Shown: in pieces, positions 7,333-20,171 of the stretch
Position numbering within the stretch: the stretch's first letter is position 1
Layout of the letters: every line of letters begins with the position of its first letter
Assembly: GCF_900129175.1 (NCBI RefSeq)
Contig: NZ_FQUI01000004.1
Span: 32,093 to 96,092 of the forward strand
Origin: Marinitoga hydrogenitolerans DSM 16785
Lineage (GTDB): Bacteria; Thermotogota; Thermotogae; Petrotogales; Petrotogaceae
Direction: 5' to 3'
Length of the DNA: 64,000 bases
The notes under the pieces: model-generated
Database searches by the model: none
Told to the model about the DNA's origin: nothing
Seen by the model: only the letters and a program-made list of their open reading frames with translations
Program-made: the position numbers and the translations under genes

Positions 7333-8730
7333 TTCTATTATGTATTTTGTTCCATCTGGTGTATCTTTTAGTACTATTCCTATATTTTTCAGTGTATCTC
7401 TAATATAATCACTTAATTGAAAATTTTTCTCTTTCCTTAATGAATTTCTTACACTTATTATCAAATTCATCAATTCTTTTGTTTTTAATGTTTTTTCCTC
7501 TTTCGTGGGTAATTCAAATATTCCTAATATTGGACCAAACTCATTTCTAATTAAATGATATGTTTCTAAAACTCTTTTTTCATTATTTTCATCAAATGAT
7601 TTATTCAATTCATTTGTTAATTCAAAAATTAACGCTATTGCTTTTGGAGTATTAAAGTCCAAAGCTAAATTTTCTATAAATTCATTAATCTTATCTTCCA
7701 TATATTCTGATTTTGGTACATATGGAACATGATCGTTATATTTTTCTTCTACTCTTTTCAATGCCTCATTAACCCTTTTTACAGATTTTTTCTGTGCATT
7801 CAACCCTTCTTCTGTAAAGTCAAGCGGTGTTCTATAATGTTTAGACAAAATAAATGTTTTTATTGTATCAGGATCATATGACTTAACTAATTCTCTTACA
7901 AGCCATATATTACCTATAGATTTCGACATTTTTTCCCCAGAAAATTTTATCATTCCATTATGCATCCAATACTTTGCAAATGTTTTTCCATGTCTTGCTT
8001 CAGATTGTGCCTTTTCATTTTCATGATGTGGAAATACTAAATCATTTCCTCCTGCATGTATATCAAAAGAATCCCCCAAAAGGCAATTGGACATAACAGA
8101 ACATTCAATATGCCATCCTGGTCTTCCATTTCCCCATGGACTTTCCCAATATGGTTCTCCTTCTTTAGCCTTTTTCCAAAGTGTGAAATCCAAAGGATTT
8201 CTTTTCTTTTCAGATATTTCAATTCTTGATCCTGCAATCATGTCCTTTGGATTTCTATGGGACAATTCTCCATATTTTTCGAATCTTGTTACATCAAAAT
8301 ACACATCACCTTGTGATTCATATGCAAAACCTTTTTTTATTAAATCTTCTATAAATTCAATTATTTCAGAAACATAATTGGATGTTTTTGGATGATAATT
8401 TGCTGGTCTGATTCTTAAATAATAAGAATCTTTCCAATATTCTACTATATATCTTTCTGCTACTTCTTCAAAAGGAACTCCTTCTTCGTTAGCTTTATTT
8501 ATAATTTTATCGTCAATATCTGTAAAGTTTTGAACCATTGTTACTTTATACCCTATATACTCTAAAAATCTTCTAAATGCATCAAAAACTATCATAGGTC
8601 TTGCATTACCAACATGAATTAGATTATATATAGTTGGGCCACATACATACATTCTAACATGATTTTTTTCAATTGGTTCAAAATCTACTAATCCACCTTT
8701 AAGCGTGTCAAAAATTTTTACCTTTACCAT
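7330..8730 (-). CDS. cysS: Cysteinyl-tRNA synthetase
   Basis: Class I aminoacyl-tRNA synthetase that charges tRNA-Cys. The 466-residue product has the HIGH-type motif in [16 protein letters not shown] (near residue 30-45), the zinc/cysteine-binding [11 protein letters not shown] segment, [20 protein letters not shown], and the KMSKS loop ([10 protein letters not shown]) near residue 268. Length is normal for the family. It overlaps gltX by seven bases, so translation is probably coupled. It is the last gene before a strong terminator. Confidence 0.97.
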   Translation of the reverse strand: MVKVKIFDTLKGGLVDFEPIEKNHVRMYVCGPTIYNLIHVGNARPMIVFDAFRRFLEYIGYKVTMVQNFTDIDDKIINKANEEGVPFEEVAERYIVEYWKDSYYLRIRPANYHPKTSNYVSEIIEFIEDLIKKGFAYESQGDVYFDVTRFEKYGELSHRNPKDMIAGSRIEISEKKRNPLDFTLWKKAKEGEPYWESPWGNGRPGWHIECSVMSNCLLGDSFDIHAGGNDLVFPHHENEKAQSEARHGKTFAKYWMHNGMIKFSGEKMSKSIGNIWLVRELVKSYDPDTIKTFILSKHYRTPLDFTEEGLNAQKKSVKRVNEALKRVEEKYNDHVPYVPKSEYMEDKINEFIENLALDFNTPKAIALIFELTNELNKSFDENNEKRVLETYHLIRNEFGPILGIFELPTKEEKTLKTKELMNLIISVRNSLRKEKNFQLSDYIRDTLKNIGIVLKDTPDGTKYIIE

Positions 8731-10184
8731 TTTGCCACCACTCTTTCCAATCTCTGAAGGACTCTGCTCCTTCCAATTAAATGAATAGTTTTTACTAAAT
8801 CTGGGCCTTCAAAAGAATCTGTTAATATTTTTCTTAATGACATATAAAAAGGTTTTTTCTTTGGTTTTGATTCTTTCATAGCTTCTTTTATATTTTTTAA
8901 TATTGTTTCTACTTTCCAATCTGGGTCATTTAAAACTTTTTCGTATATTAATTTTATTGTTGATTTTACTCCATCTGCCTTTAAGAAATCTGTTAATTCT
9001 TCATTATCAAGATCTACTTCAAAATCCTTCAAGAATGTCTCTAATTTATCTGGAATTTGAGACAAATCTTCTACTGATTCTCTTACTATATCTATAGCTT
9101 CAGTTACCCATTTTTTATTATTTTCAAATTGCTCTTCAGTTAACAAACCTTTTTCAAGAATAAAAGGTTTTGAAAGCTTTACAATTCTTTCGAGATTTGC
9201 TTGTCTTATATATACACCATTCATCCATTTTAATTTTTCATTATCAAATATTGCTGGACTGGAATTTACCCTGTTTAAATCAAAATTTTCTATCATTTCG
9301 TTTAAAGTCAATATTTCTTTTCCTTCTGGATGTGACCAACCCAATAATGCCAAATAATTAACTAAAGCCTCTGGAAGATATCCTTTATTTCTAAACTCTT
9401 CTACAGATGTTGCTCCATGTCTTTTTGATAATTTTTTTCCATCCGGCCCTAAAATCATTGAAACATGTGCAAATTCTGGAATTTTTACTCCAAAAGCCTC
9501 ATATAATGCTACCTGTCTTAATGTATTTGATAAATGATCATCTCCTCTTATCACATGAGTAATTTCCATTGTCATATCATCAATTACAACTGCATAATTA
9601 TATGTTGGTAATCCATTGCTTCGCATAATTATAAAATCTCCTATAGCTCCTTCGCCAAATGTAACGGGCCCTTTTATTAAATCGTTAATAGAAAATGCTT
9701 TTCTTGGCATTTTAAAAAATACTACAGGTTTTAATCCTTTTTCTTCAAATTCCTTTTTTCTTTCTTCTGTGTTATATGGTTCTAATAACTCATATGAATA
9801 ATGTGGTGGTTTTCCCTCTTTTGATAATTTTTCTTTTATCGCTTCCATTTCTTCAGGATAAACATAAGAATAATATGCTTTACCTTCATTTATCAATTTC
9901 TCTGCCATTTTTTTATATATATATTTTCTTTCACTTTGCCTATATGGTCCATATTCCCCTTTTACATTCGGGCCTTCATCCCAGTCTAAACCCAACCATG
10001 TTAAAGCATCTATCAATTGATCTTCTGATTCTTTTGTTGATCTTTCAATATCAGTATCTTCAATTCTCAATACAAAAACTCCATTATGTTTTTTTGCAAA
10101 AAGATAATTGTATAAAGCTGTTCTTGCACCTCCCACATGTAAAAATCCTGTTGGACTTGGTGCAAATCTTACTCTAACACTCAT
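8724..10184 (-). CDS. gltX: Glutamyl-tRNA synthetase
   Basis: Charges tRNA-Glu. The 486-residue protein shows [21 protein letters not shown] at its N-terminus (HIGH motif) and KKLSKRHGA near residue 250 (KMSKS motif), with a normal anticodon-binding C-terminal region. GatA and GatB elsewhere in the window suggest that a misacylating step (Glu-tRNA-Gln or Asp-tRNA-Asn) is used; whether this enzyme is the non-discriminating one cannot be decided by eye. Its AGGAGGG ribosome site is embedded in the last codons of the upstream nudix gene. Confidence 0.95.
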   Translation of the reverse strand: MSVRVRFAPSPTGFLHVGGARTALYNYLFAKKHNGVFVLRIEDTDIERSTKESEDQLIDALTWLGLDWDEGPNVKGEYGPYRQSERKYIYKKMAEKLINEGKAYYSYVYPEEMEAIKEKLSKEGKPPHYSYELLEPYNTEERKKEFEEKGLKPVVFFKMPRKAFSINDLIKGPVTFGEGAIGDFIIMRSNGLPTYNYAVVIDDMTMEITHVIRGDDHLSNTLRQVALYEAFGVKIPEFAHVSMILGPDGKKLSKRHGATSVEEFRNKGYLPEALVNYLALLGWSHPEGKEILTLNEMIENFDLNRVNSSPAIFDNEKLKWMNGVYIRQANLERIVKLSKPFILEKGLLTEEQFENNKKWVTEAIDIVRESVEDLSQIPDKLETFLKDFEVDLDNEELTDFLKADGVKSTIKLIYEKVLNDPDWKVETILKNIKEAMKESKPKKKPFYMSLRKILTDSFEGPDLVKTIHLIGRSRVLQRLERVVAKW

Positions 10185-10186
10185 TT

Positions 10187-10723
10187 CTATATCCCTCCTA
10201 TTAGTTTTGCTCTTGTATATGCTGCTATGGTTTTTGCATCTGTTATTTCATTATTCAAAATCATTTTTTCAAACTCTTTAATATTAATTTTTTTTACTTC
10301 TAAAAATTCATCTTCATCTAAATTCATTTCTGATTCCTCAAAATCTTTAACTAAATATAAATGAATTAATTCATTTGAAAAACCCGGTGTTGTGTGTATA
10401 TATCCAAGATAGATCCATGTTTTTGCTTTTTTTCCTATTTCTTCTTCTAATTCTCTTTTTCCACATTCTAATGGCTCTTCACCTATTTCGTCAAATTTTC
10501 CTGCTGGTATTTCTAACAAATGCCTTTTGATAGGAAATCTATATTGCTCAACTAAATATACATAATCATCTTCAACTGGAAGTATTGCAACAGCACCAGG
10601 ATGTACAACAAATTCACGTGTTGATTTTTTTCCATTTGGTAGTTCCACAATACTTTTTCTTACATCCAATAATACTCCTTTAAAAATCTGTTCTTCATTC
10701 AATTCTCTCTCTTCAAAATTCAT
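10187..10723 (-). CDS. Nudix hydrolase, ADP-ribose pyrophosphatase type
   Basis: A 178-residue Nudix enzyme, probably cleaving ADP-ribose or a related nucleoside diphosphate derivative. The Nudix box is complete: [19 protein letters not shown] followed by EEEIG, giving the GX5EX7REUXEEXG pattern around residues 75-97. The upstream [19 protein letters not shown] segment is typical of the ADP-ribose pyrophosphatase subgroup (NudF-like). It lies 2 bases from both its neighbours in the operon, with its final codons serving as the ribosome site of gltX. Confidence 0.9.
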   Translation of the reverse strand: MNFEERELNEEQIFKGVLLDVRKSIVELPNGKKSTREFVVHPGAVAILPVEDDYVYLVEQYRFPIKRHLLEIPAGKFDEIGEEPLECGKRELEEEIGKKAKTWIYLGYIHTTPGFSNELIHLYLVKDFEESEMNLDEDEFLEVKKINIKEFEKMILNNEITDAKTIAAYTRAKLIGGI

Positions 10724-10725
10724 AT

Positions 10726-13577
<2,852 letters not shown>

Positions 13578-13589
13578 TTTTAAGTCCTC

Positions 13590-14471
13590 CTATCTCAACC
13601 TTTTAAATCCATACCCAAGTGTTTCTGAATTTGGGATTATACTTATGAAAGCTTTATCATCAATATTTTTTATAATTCTTCTGAGTTCTCCTATTTCTCT
13701 TCTTGTTAATACAATCATTAAAATATTTTTCTCCTCTAATGTATACCCACCTTTTCCATTTAGAAGAGTTACGCCTCTATCTAACTTTTCAAAAACTTCC
13801 TTTTTAATTTTATCATATTTTTCACTTATTACCAATACCGTTCTCGTCGCTTCAAATCCTTCAACAACTGTATCTATCATTTTAGATGTAACAAAAATGG
13901 TTATAACCCCAAACATAGGAACTATTGGATTAATCAAAAATGCTGACATTGTAACTAATGTATCTACTAATAAAAGTCCTTTTCCCGTAGAAATATGAAA
14001 ATATTTATTTATAATCATCGCTATAATGTCTGTTCCACCTGTCGAGGCATTACGCCATATAACTAATCCAATTCCAATTCCTGCTAAAACTCCTCCATAT
14101 ATAGCACTTATTAGCAAAGGATCTATTTGAATTTGTGTATTTAATAAAATATTTTTCATCATTGTATCTAAATGCAATACCTGTTCAAAATAATCAATTA
14201 GAAAAGATAACAATAAAGCGGCATAGATGCTTTTAAATCCAAATCCAACACCCAAAAGCCAGAATCCCAATGCAAATAAAACTACATTATAAATCAACAT
14301 TTGTAACCCTAACCACCAACCAAAAAGATTTTTCAAAACTATAGCTAATCCACTAACTCCACCTGCAACTATTGAAAACGGGTCAAGAAAAAGAACTATT
14401 CCTAAGGCAGTTAGTATTGTCCCTATTGTTATTAGTATATAATTAATACTTTCTTTTTTAAGTCTTTCCAA
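13590..14471 (-). CDS. YitT family membrane protein
   Basis: A 293-residue integral membrane protein with five or six hydrophobic segments in the first 200 residues (LITIGTILTALGIVLFLDP, GGVSGLAIVLKNLFG, the GGTDIIA motif) and a C-terminal cytosolic DUF2179 domain (from about 210; VLVISEKYDKIKKEVFEKLDRGVTLL pattern). The domain order is that of the YitT/YpjC family, whose biochemical function is unsettled. It is embedded between dnaJ and corC with gaps of 3 and 12 bases. Confidence 0.9.
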   Translation of the reverse strand: MERLKKESINYILITIGTILTALGIVLFLDPFSIVAGGVSGLAIVLKNLFGWWLGLQMLIYNVVLFALGFWLLGVGFGFKSIYAALLLSFLIDYFEQVLHLDTMMKNILLNTQIQIDPLLISAIYGGVLAGIGIGLVIWRNASTGGTDIIAMIINKYFHISTGKGLLLVDTLVTMSAFLINPIVPMFGVITIFVTSKMIDTVVEGFEATRTVLVISEKYDKIKKEVFEKLDRGVTLLNGKGGYTLEEKNILMIVLTRREIGELRRIIKNIDDKAFISIIPNSETLGYGFKRLR

Positions 14472-14474
14472 TTC

Positions 14475-15611
14475 TTATTCCCCCAATTTTTTTAATTTTG
14501 CTATCTCTTTTAATAATCTTTTCTCCCTCAATCCTGGTTTTTTAAACTTCACATTTATTTTAACATATAAATCACCGTATTTCCCCGTTCTAAAGTCTGG
14601 TAAACCATGACCTTTTAAAACTAACACAGTTCCGGGATTGGTACCTTCTGGAATTTTAACTGTAGTCTTACCATTTAGTAATTCTAATTCAACAGTACTA
14701 CCTAATAAAGCCTGAACATAATCAATATCTATACTTGTTTCTAAATTATTACCATTTCTGATGAATTTAGGATTCCTTCTAACATTTACTTTTATAATTA
14801 AATCTCCAGCAGAACCCCCATTTTTACCATCATTTCCTTTATTTGGAATTCTGAAAGTATAACCATCTTCCACACCTGCGGGTATTGTTATATCTATTTT
14901 TTCTCTAACTATATTTTTCCCACTTCCATGACAAACATTACATCTCTCATTAATTATTTTACCTTCGCCATGACATGTTGGACATTGATAATTTCTTACA
15001 AATACACCAAAGAAGGTCCTTTCTTCTTCTTTTATAGTCCCTGAGCCATTACATCTTGGACATGTTGTGAAACTTGTTCCGTTTTTTGCTCCGGTTCCAT
15101 TACATGCTTTACATGTCACATATCTATCATATTCTATATGTTTCTTTATATCATTTAAAACTTCTTTTAAATCAACAGAAATAGAGAAAAACTTATCTTC
15201 TCCTTTAATAGGAGGTTTAGAGGTTCTCTGTCTTCTTTGTGATGTCGTGCTTCCTCCACCCATAAACATATCAAAAATATCAGAAAATGTTCCTCCAAAA
15301 TTACCAAAATTGCCGAATAAATCTTCGAATAAATCTTCGAATCCTCCTCTTCCTCCACCTTGATTAGGTGGTGGCATTCCGTTTTCTGGAACAAATCCAA
15401 ATCTGTCATATAATGCTTTCTTTTGAGGATCGCTTAATACTTCATAAGCTTCCTGTATTTCTTTAAATTTTTCCTCTGCTATATTTTTATTTTCTTGATG
15501 TCTATCTGGATGCCATTTTTTAACTAATTGTCTATATGCCTTTTTAATTTCCTCTGGTGTTGCATTTCTTGAAACTCCTAATATTTCATAATAATCTTTT
15601 CTTTGATTCAA
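14475..15611 (-). CDS. dnaJ: Chaperone DnaJ (Hsp40)
   Basis: Co-chaperone that delivers substrates to DnaK and stimulates its ATPase. The 378-residue type I protein has an N-terminal J domain with the HPD motif (KWHPDRH near residue 33). A Gly/Phe-rich linker follows (residues about 75-125). The zinc region has four CxxCxGxG repeats ([32 protein letters not shown]), and then the C-terminal substrate-binding domains. It lies 2 bases after grpE. dnaK is not in the window. Confidence 0.97.
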   Translation of the reverse strand: MNQRKDYYEILGVSRNATPEEIKKAYRQLVKKWHPDRHQENKNIAEEKFKEIQEAYEVLSDPQKKALYDRFGFVPENGMPPPNQGGGRGGFEDLFEDLFGNFGNFGGTFSDIFDMFMGGGSTTSQRRQRTSKPPIKGEDKFFSISVDLKEVLNDIKKHIEYDRYVTCKACNGTGAKNGTSFTTCPRCNGSGTIKEEERTFFGVFVRNYQCPTCHGEGKIINERCNVCHGSGKNIVREKIDITIPAGVEDGYTFRIPNKGNDGKNGGSAGDLIIKVNVRRNPKFIRNGNNLETSIDIDYVQALLGSTVELELLNGKTTVKIPEGTNPGTVLVLKGHGLPDFRTGKYGDLYVKINVKFKKPGLREKRLLKEIAKLKKLGE

Positions 15612-15613
15612 TA

Positions 15614-16246
15614 TTATTCACCCCTTTCTGCATCTTTTTTTTCATCTTCTTTTTTATCTTCTTCCTGTTTTTTTTGCGGTTTTATTGCTACTTTTACTTT
15701 TGCCGGTTCAATTATTTTGCCTTCCAATTTTATTCCTGGTGATTCCAAACTATATACATGATACTCTTCAACTTCATCTGTTTCAACTTTTTCTATTGCA
15801 TCATGTTCAAACGGATCAAATTTATCATTTTTATCTGGCATAATAAATTCAATACCAATATCTTCTATTGTTTTTACAAATGATTTATAAATCATTTCAA
15901 CACCTTTTGCAAATATATTAAGATTTTCTTGATTTTTCATCACGATTGAAAAGTTCTTATATATTGGTAATAACTGCTTTATAACTCCTTCTTTAGTTTC
16001 TTTTTTTATTCTCATTTTTTCTTTTTGAACTATATCTTTATAATTTTCAAAATCAATTTTTAATGTAATTGCATAATTCTTTATTTTTTCATATTCTTCC
16101 ATCAACTTTTCTTTTTCAACTTTTTGACTTTCTAATTCTTTTTTTAATTCTTCTATTTCCTTTTTTAAAGCTTCCATATCTTTATCTAATGCCTTTTCTT
16201 TATTTTTTATTCCTTTTATTTTTTCTTGTTTTTTCTTTTGTGGCAT
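15614..16246 (-). CDS. grpE: Nucleotide exchange factor GrpE
   Basis: GrpE promotes ADP release from DnaK. The 210-residue product has a long N-terminal coiled coil (residues about 15-85, lysine/glutamate-rich) and the GrpE beta domain, with [22 protein letters not shown] and the EPAKVKVA ending typical of the family. A highly charged tail ([19 protein letters not shown]) follows. Its position between hrcA and dnaJ agrees. Confidence 0.93.
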   Translation of the reverse strand: MPQKKKQEKIKGIKNKEKALDKDMEALKKEIEELKKELESQKVEKEKLMEEYEKIKNYAITLKIDFENYKDIVQKEKMRIKKETKEGVIKQLLPIYKNFSIVMKNQENLNIFAKGVEMIYKSFVKTIEDIGIEFIMPDKNDKFDPFEHDAIEKVETDEVEEYHVYSLESPGIKLEGKIIEPAKVKVAIKPQKKQEEDKKEDEKKDAERGE

Positions 16247-16258
16247 TAAAATCCCTCC

Positions 16259-17269
16259 TTACAAATTTTTTGATATGATTTTAGATAATCTAGAAGTATA
16301 TTCATTTAAAATCGAATATATTTTTTTATAATCACTATATTTAAATGTTAGCAAAACAACCTTTCCTAAAGGATTCGCATTATGGCAATATGAAGTTTCA
16401 ATCATAATAAAATTTTTTAATTCATTCATACCAAATTCATTACCAATAGTAGCTTTTATACCAATATCAAAAGATTTTAATGAAAGCAATTGAACCTTTA
16501 TTTTATCTTCTTCTACAATCTTTGATAGGAAAAGTATCTCTTTTGTGTTAAAATATCCTAGAGATATAATTCTCGCTAAACCATTTACAATAAATTTATT
16601 TCTAAAAAATTCTTCAGCTAATAAATAAACCAGATTATATAAATTCATTAATCTAATATCCTGTTCTTTTTCAATACTTTTTGTTTTTATTAAATTAATA
16701 ATTTCATGCATGGTTTTACCAACAAGCCCTTCATTTAAAATCTTTTCAAGCTCTTTAGGTGAAGGAAACCCAAACTTTTCAACAGTCCTTGTTATAGATA
16801 ATCCAAGATTGGTCATTAATGTTATTTGATAAAAATTATTTGTTAAATCTGCAACAACTGCCCTGGTAATAAATATATATCTTGAATCCGGGAGTTCTAA
16901 AATTACAATGCTGTCGGTTAATTCTGCAAGCATTTTTGAAAATTTATCAAACATAATATTTATATCATAAAATTTATATTCTTGCGGTAATTCTATATTT
17001 TTACCTTTTACAGAAAAGCTTTCCTTTATAGCCTCAAAATATAATCTTAAAGCTTTATCTGTTGGAATTCTTCCCGCACTTGAATGCGGTTGAAATATTA
17101 AGTCTAAATGTTGCAATTTCTGCATATCATTTCTTATAGTTGCAGAACTAACATTTAAATTAGACTTTCTTAATATTTCAGATGAACTTATAGGTTTTTT
17201 TTCTTTGATAAAATTTTCTATAATTGAAAATAAAATTTTCTTTTGTCTATTACTTAATTCTTTTGGCAT
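16259..17269 (-). CDS. hrcA: Heat-inducible repressor HrcA
   Basis: Represses class I heat-shock genes by binding CIRCE. The 336-residue protein carries the N-terminal winged helix (LSNRQKKILFSIIENFIKEKKPISSSEI..., with NVSSATIRNDMQKLQHLDLI the recognition region and SSAGRIPTDKALRLY following). A GAF-like inserted domain comes after. A CIRCE operator immediately upstream overlaps its own ribosome site, so it is autoregulated. It is the first gene of the ten-gene block ending with cysS. Confidence 0.95.
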   Translation of the reverse strand: MPKELSNRQKKILFSIIENFIKEKKPISSSEILRKSNLNVSSATIRNDMQKLQHLDLIFQPHSSAGRIPTDKALRLYFEAIKESFSVKGKNIELPQEYKFYDINIMFDKFSKMLAELTDSIVILELPDSRYIFITRAVVADLTNNFYQITLMTNLGLSITRTVEKFGFPSPKELEKILNEGLVGKTMHEIINLIKTKSIEKEQDIRLMNLYNLVYLLAEEFFRNKFIVNGLARIISLGYFNTKEILFLSKIVEEDKIKVQLLSLKSFDIGIKATIGNEFGMNELKNFIMIETSYCHNANPLGKVVLLTFKYSDYKKIYSILNEYTSRLSKIISKNL

Positions 17270-17270
17270 T

Positions 17271-17297
17271 TTATCACTCCTTTTTTTTGAGTGCTAA
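17271..17297. promoter_or_regulatory. CIRCE operator for HrcA
   Basis: TTATCACTC-N9-GAGTGCTAA on the plus strand, which matches the consensus TTAGCACTC-N9-GAGTGCTAA at 17 of 18 arm positions. The mismatched half contains the GGAGTG ribosome site of hrcA, so the operator lies in the leader, one base from the start codon. A minus-strand TATAAT (17297-17302) abuts it. Confidence 0.93.
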
Positions 17298-17321
17298 TTA
17301 TATGATAACATAAAAAAAGGG

Positions 17322-17350
17322 TTGTAAAAAATTAATTATTGGTGTAAAAT
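17322..17350 (+). promoter_or_regulatory. Promoter of murE operon
   Basis: TTGTAA (17322-17327) and TAAAAT (17345-17350), spacing 17, with a TG just before the -10 box. The complementary strand of the same -35 region (TTACAA/TTTACA) could serve the divergent hrcA promoter with TATAAT at 17297-17302, although that spacing (19-20) is long. Confidence 0.6.
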
Positions 17351-17383
17351 TAGTTAAGAAATGATATATGGGAGCGTGATATT

Positions 17384-18871
17384 ATGACTGGCCATGAAAT
17401 TATTGAAATTTTAAAGGACTTGATAATTGAATATGATTTTCCTTTGGAAAAAAATTATACATTCTTTACAAATAATACAAACAAAATAAAACCGGAATCG
17501 GTTTTTGTTTGTATAAAAGGTGCTTATTTCGATGGCCATGATTTTGTAAAAACAGCAATAGAGTTTAAAGCTTCTTTAATCATTGGAGAAAACCCCAAAA
17601 AAATCCCGTTATCTCACCCTTACATTCTTGTGAGCGACACAAAAAAAGCTTATGCTTTGCTCAATTATGCATATTATAACATAAATTTTGATGATTTTAA
17701 TTTCATAGGTGTTACTGGAACAAATGGAAAAACCACTGTAATTTCTTTAATCCACTACATTTTGACGCAAGGAGAAAAAAATAGTTCTTTAATTAGTACT
17801 GTTGGTATTAAACTAAATGATGAACTTCTTTATGAACCATACAATACTACGCCAGGTGTAGATGAAATTGCAAAAATATTAAGCCTTTCAAAAGAAAGGT
17901 CTATTAAAAATATATGTCTTGAAGTGTCTTCACATGCTCTGGATCAAAAAAGAGTATACAAAATCCCATTTTCAATTGCTATTTTAACAAATATTACTCG
18001 TGACCATCTTGATTATCACAAATCATTTGAAGAATACAAACAAATCAAATTTTCATTATTTAAACAATTAAAAAAGACTGGATATGGAATCATAAATTTA
18101 GACTGCATAAATATAAAAGAAGTTCCATTAGAAAAAGATAAAATAATTACATACGGTTTTAATGAAAATTCAGATTATGTAATTTCGAATGTTGAATACA
18201 ACAATGCCCAAATGAGTTTTATTATTACCGAACCTGATGGTACAGAAAATAAAATCCATACACTTTTAATAGGTGAGTATAATGCACAAAATATAACAGC
18301 TGCATTTATTGCTTTAAAAGTCTTAAATATTGACAATGAAATTATCAGACATGGTCTTTTAACTTTCAATGGTGTCCCAGGTCGTTTCCAACTTGTTGAA
18401 AACACCAAAGATATTGAATACAAGGTTTATATAGACTTCGCACACACTCCAGACGCACTTGAAAAAGTGTTAAAAAGCGCAAGAAAAATTACTAAAGGCA
18501 GGATAATTTTAGTTTTTGGTGCAGGTGGAGCCGCTGATATAGGAAAAAGAAAAATAATGGGTGAAATAGCTTCAAAATATAGTGATTTAATAGTCATAAC
18601 AGATGATGATCCAAAAGATGATGACCCAGAAGAAATAATAGAACATATTTTAGAAGGTATAGATAAAGAAAAAACCTTTATTGTTATCAGAAACAGAAAA
18701 ACTGCTATAAAAGCTGCTGTTAGCTTTGCTTCAAGAGATGATATTGTTATTATTGCTGGTAGAGGTCATGAAAAATTTCAATTATATGAAAATGGCAAAA
18801 AAATACCTTTCAATGACTATGAAATTGCATATGATATAGTTCAAAAGTTTAGAAAGGTGTTGAAAAGATGA
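17384..18871 (+). CDS. murE: UDP-MurNAc-tripeptide synthetase MurE
   Basis: Cytoplasmic Mur ligase that adds the third residue of the peptidoglycan stem peptide. The 495-residue protein has ATP-binding GVTGTNGKTTV (109-119), the NITRDHLDYHKSFEEYKQIK block, and the C-terminal VYIDFAHTPDALEKVL. The specificity loop reads DDDPKDDDP (about residues 405-413), not the DNPR of meso-diaminopimelate enzymes. It resembles the DDPR loop of Thermotoga maritima MurE, which uses lysine, so lysine is the likely third residue. It heads the mur cluster, divergent from hrcA. Confidence 0.94.
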   Translation: MTGHEIIEILKDLIIEYDFPLEKNYTFFTNNTNKIKPESVFVCIKGAYFDGHDFVKTAIEFKASLIIGENPKKIPLSHPYILVSDTKKAYALLNYAYYNINFDDFNFIGVTGTNGKTTVISLIHYILTQGEKNSSLISTVGIKLNDELLYEPYNTTPGVDEIAKILSLSKERSIKNICLEVSSHALDQKRVYKIPFSIAILTNITRDHLDYHKSFEEYKQIKFSLFKQLKKTGYGIINLDCINIKEVPLEKDKIITYGFNENSDYVISNVEYNNAQMSFIITEPDGTENKIHTLLIGEYNAQNITAAFIALKVLNIDNEIIRHGLLTFNGVPGRFQLVENTKDIEYKVYIDFAHTPDALEKVLKSARKITKGRIILVFGAGGAADIGKRKIMGEIASKYSDLIVITDDDPKDDDPEEIIEHILEGIDKEKTFIVIRNRKTAIKAAVSFASRDDIVIIAGRGHEKFQLYENGKKIPFNDYEIAYDIVQKFRKVLKR

Positions 18872-20124
18872 ATATCTCACATTATGAGATAGATTCCAGA
18901 AAAATAAAAGAAAATGATATTTTTATCGCAATTAAAGGAGAAAAAAACAATGGCCATGATTTTGTAAATGACGCTTTAAAGAAAGGCGCTAAAACTGCTA
19001 TTGTTGAAGAAAAAAGAAATTACATTAAAGAGGTTATTTTGGTAAACAATGTTATTGACTATATAAATGAAAAAGCCTCTAAACTGCTAAAAGAAAGATC
19101 AAAGATTAGAATAGGTATAACAGGATCAAACGGAAAAACCACTACAAAATTTTTTTTATTTCATTTATTATCATATGGGTTTAATGTTTTCACAACAGAA
19201 AAGAATTATAATACTGAAATAGGTCTCCCTTTAAGTATATTAAACAATTTTAAAAATCAACCTGTTTCTGTTTTAGAAATGGGACTTAGAAAAGAAAATG
19301 ATATTGAATATCTTTCAAAATATTATAATCCAAATATTTCTATTATTCTTAATATTGGAACAGCACATATAGAATTTTTTAAAACAAGAAAAAAGATCGC
19401 TGAAGAAAAATTAAAAATTATTTCATATGCTGAAAAACCAGGATTATTATTCATTAATGGTGATGAACCATTGTTAAATATAGAATATCCAAAAGATATT
19501 AAAGTTTTTAGATTTGGTGAAAAAAACGATAATGATGGCTATTTATTGGATTTTGAATATTTAAAGGGTAATACACGAGTTTATTATAATATTTATAATG
19601 AAAATCTAATGCTTACTTTACCTGGAATTTGGAATAAAGGACAATTAATTGATGTTTTAGCCTCATTAATGGTTTCATTGTATTTTGAAATTCCACTTGA
19701 CCCATTTTACATTTCAAATTTTTCTTTACCAGAAAAGCGTTTTGAATTAAAAGAGGTCGGATCGAGTATAATTATAAATGATGCTTATAACGCATCAAAA
19801 GAATCATTTTTTAGTGCTTTTGAAAGTATCAAAAAAATGAATATAAACAAAAAAAAGATATTATTAATGTCCGAGGTTCTTGAAATTGGTGATATTGCCC
19901 AAAAATATCATCAGGAAATTGTCAACAAAGCGTGTGAAATTTTTGATAAAATATACTTTTATGACCCTCAAAATAAATTTGATTTCAAAGATATTATTTT
20001 TTTAAATAAAAAAAATGACATTATAAAAATTTTAAAATCAGAAAATTCTTTGATTTACGTAAAAGGGTCAAATGGAACTGGGCTCTGGAAAATTGTTGAA
20101 GAATTTATAGAATCATCTAAATGA
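18868..20124 (+). CDS. murF: UDP-MurNAc-tripeptide:D-Ala-D-Ala ligase MurF
   Basis: Adds D-Ala-D-Ala to the UDP-MurNAc tripeptide. The 418-residue protein has the N-terminal DSRKIKENDIFIAIKGEKNNGHDF block shared with MurE, ATP-site GITGSNGKTTTK, TEKNYNTEIGLPLSILN, and IINDAYNASKESF in the C-terminal domain, all MurF-typical. It is slightly shorter than many homologues. The start overlaps the murE stop (ATGA), giving coupling. Confidence 0.93.
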   Translation: MNISHYEIDSRKIKENDIFIAIKGEKNNGHDFVNDALKKGAKTAIVEEKRNYIKEVILVNNVIDYINEKASKLLKERSKIRIGITGSNGKTTTKFFLFHLLSYGFNVFTTEKNYNTEIGLPLSILNNFKNQPVSVLEMGLRKENDIEYLSKYYNPNISIILNIGTAHIEFFKTRKKIAEEKLKIISYAEKPGLLFINGDEPLLNIEYPKDIKVFRFGEKNDNDGYLLDFEYLKGNTRVYYNIYNENLMLTLPGIWNKGQLIDVLASLMVSLYFEIPLDPFYISNFSLPEKRFELKEVGSSIIINDAYNASKESFFSAFESIKKMNINKKKILLMSEVLEIGDIAQKYHQEIVNKACEIFDKIYFYDPQNKFDFKDIIFLNKKNDIIKILKSENSLIYVKGSNGTGLWKIVEEFIESSK

Positions 20125-20171
20125 ATTTTCACCATATTTTGATTTTTATAGGTTGGAAAAAGGAGGAAGAA

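Noticed and set aside
9776..10177. Plus-strand open frame opposite gltX
   Set aside because: Low-complexity Leu/His/Ile-rich translation, antisense to the conserved HIGH-motif region.
20121..20171. Upstream start for mraY overlapping the murF stop
   Set aside because: It would add a polar, non-homologous N-terminus; the AGGAGGAAGAA site directly before ATG 20172 is decisive.
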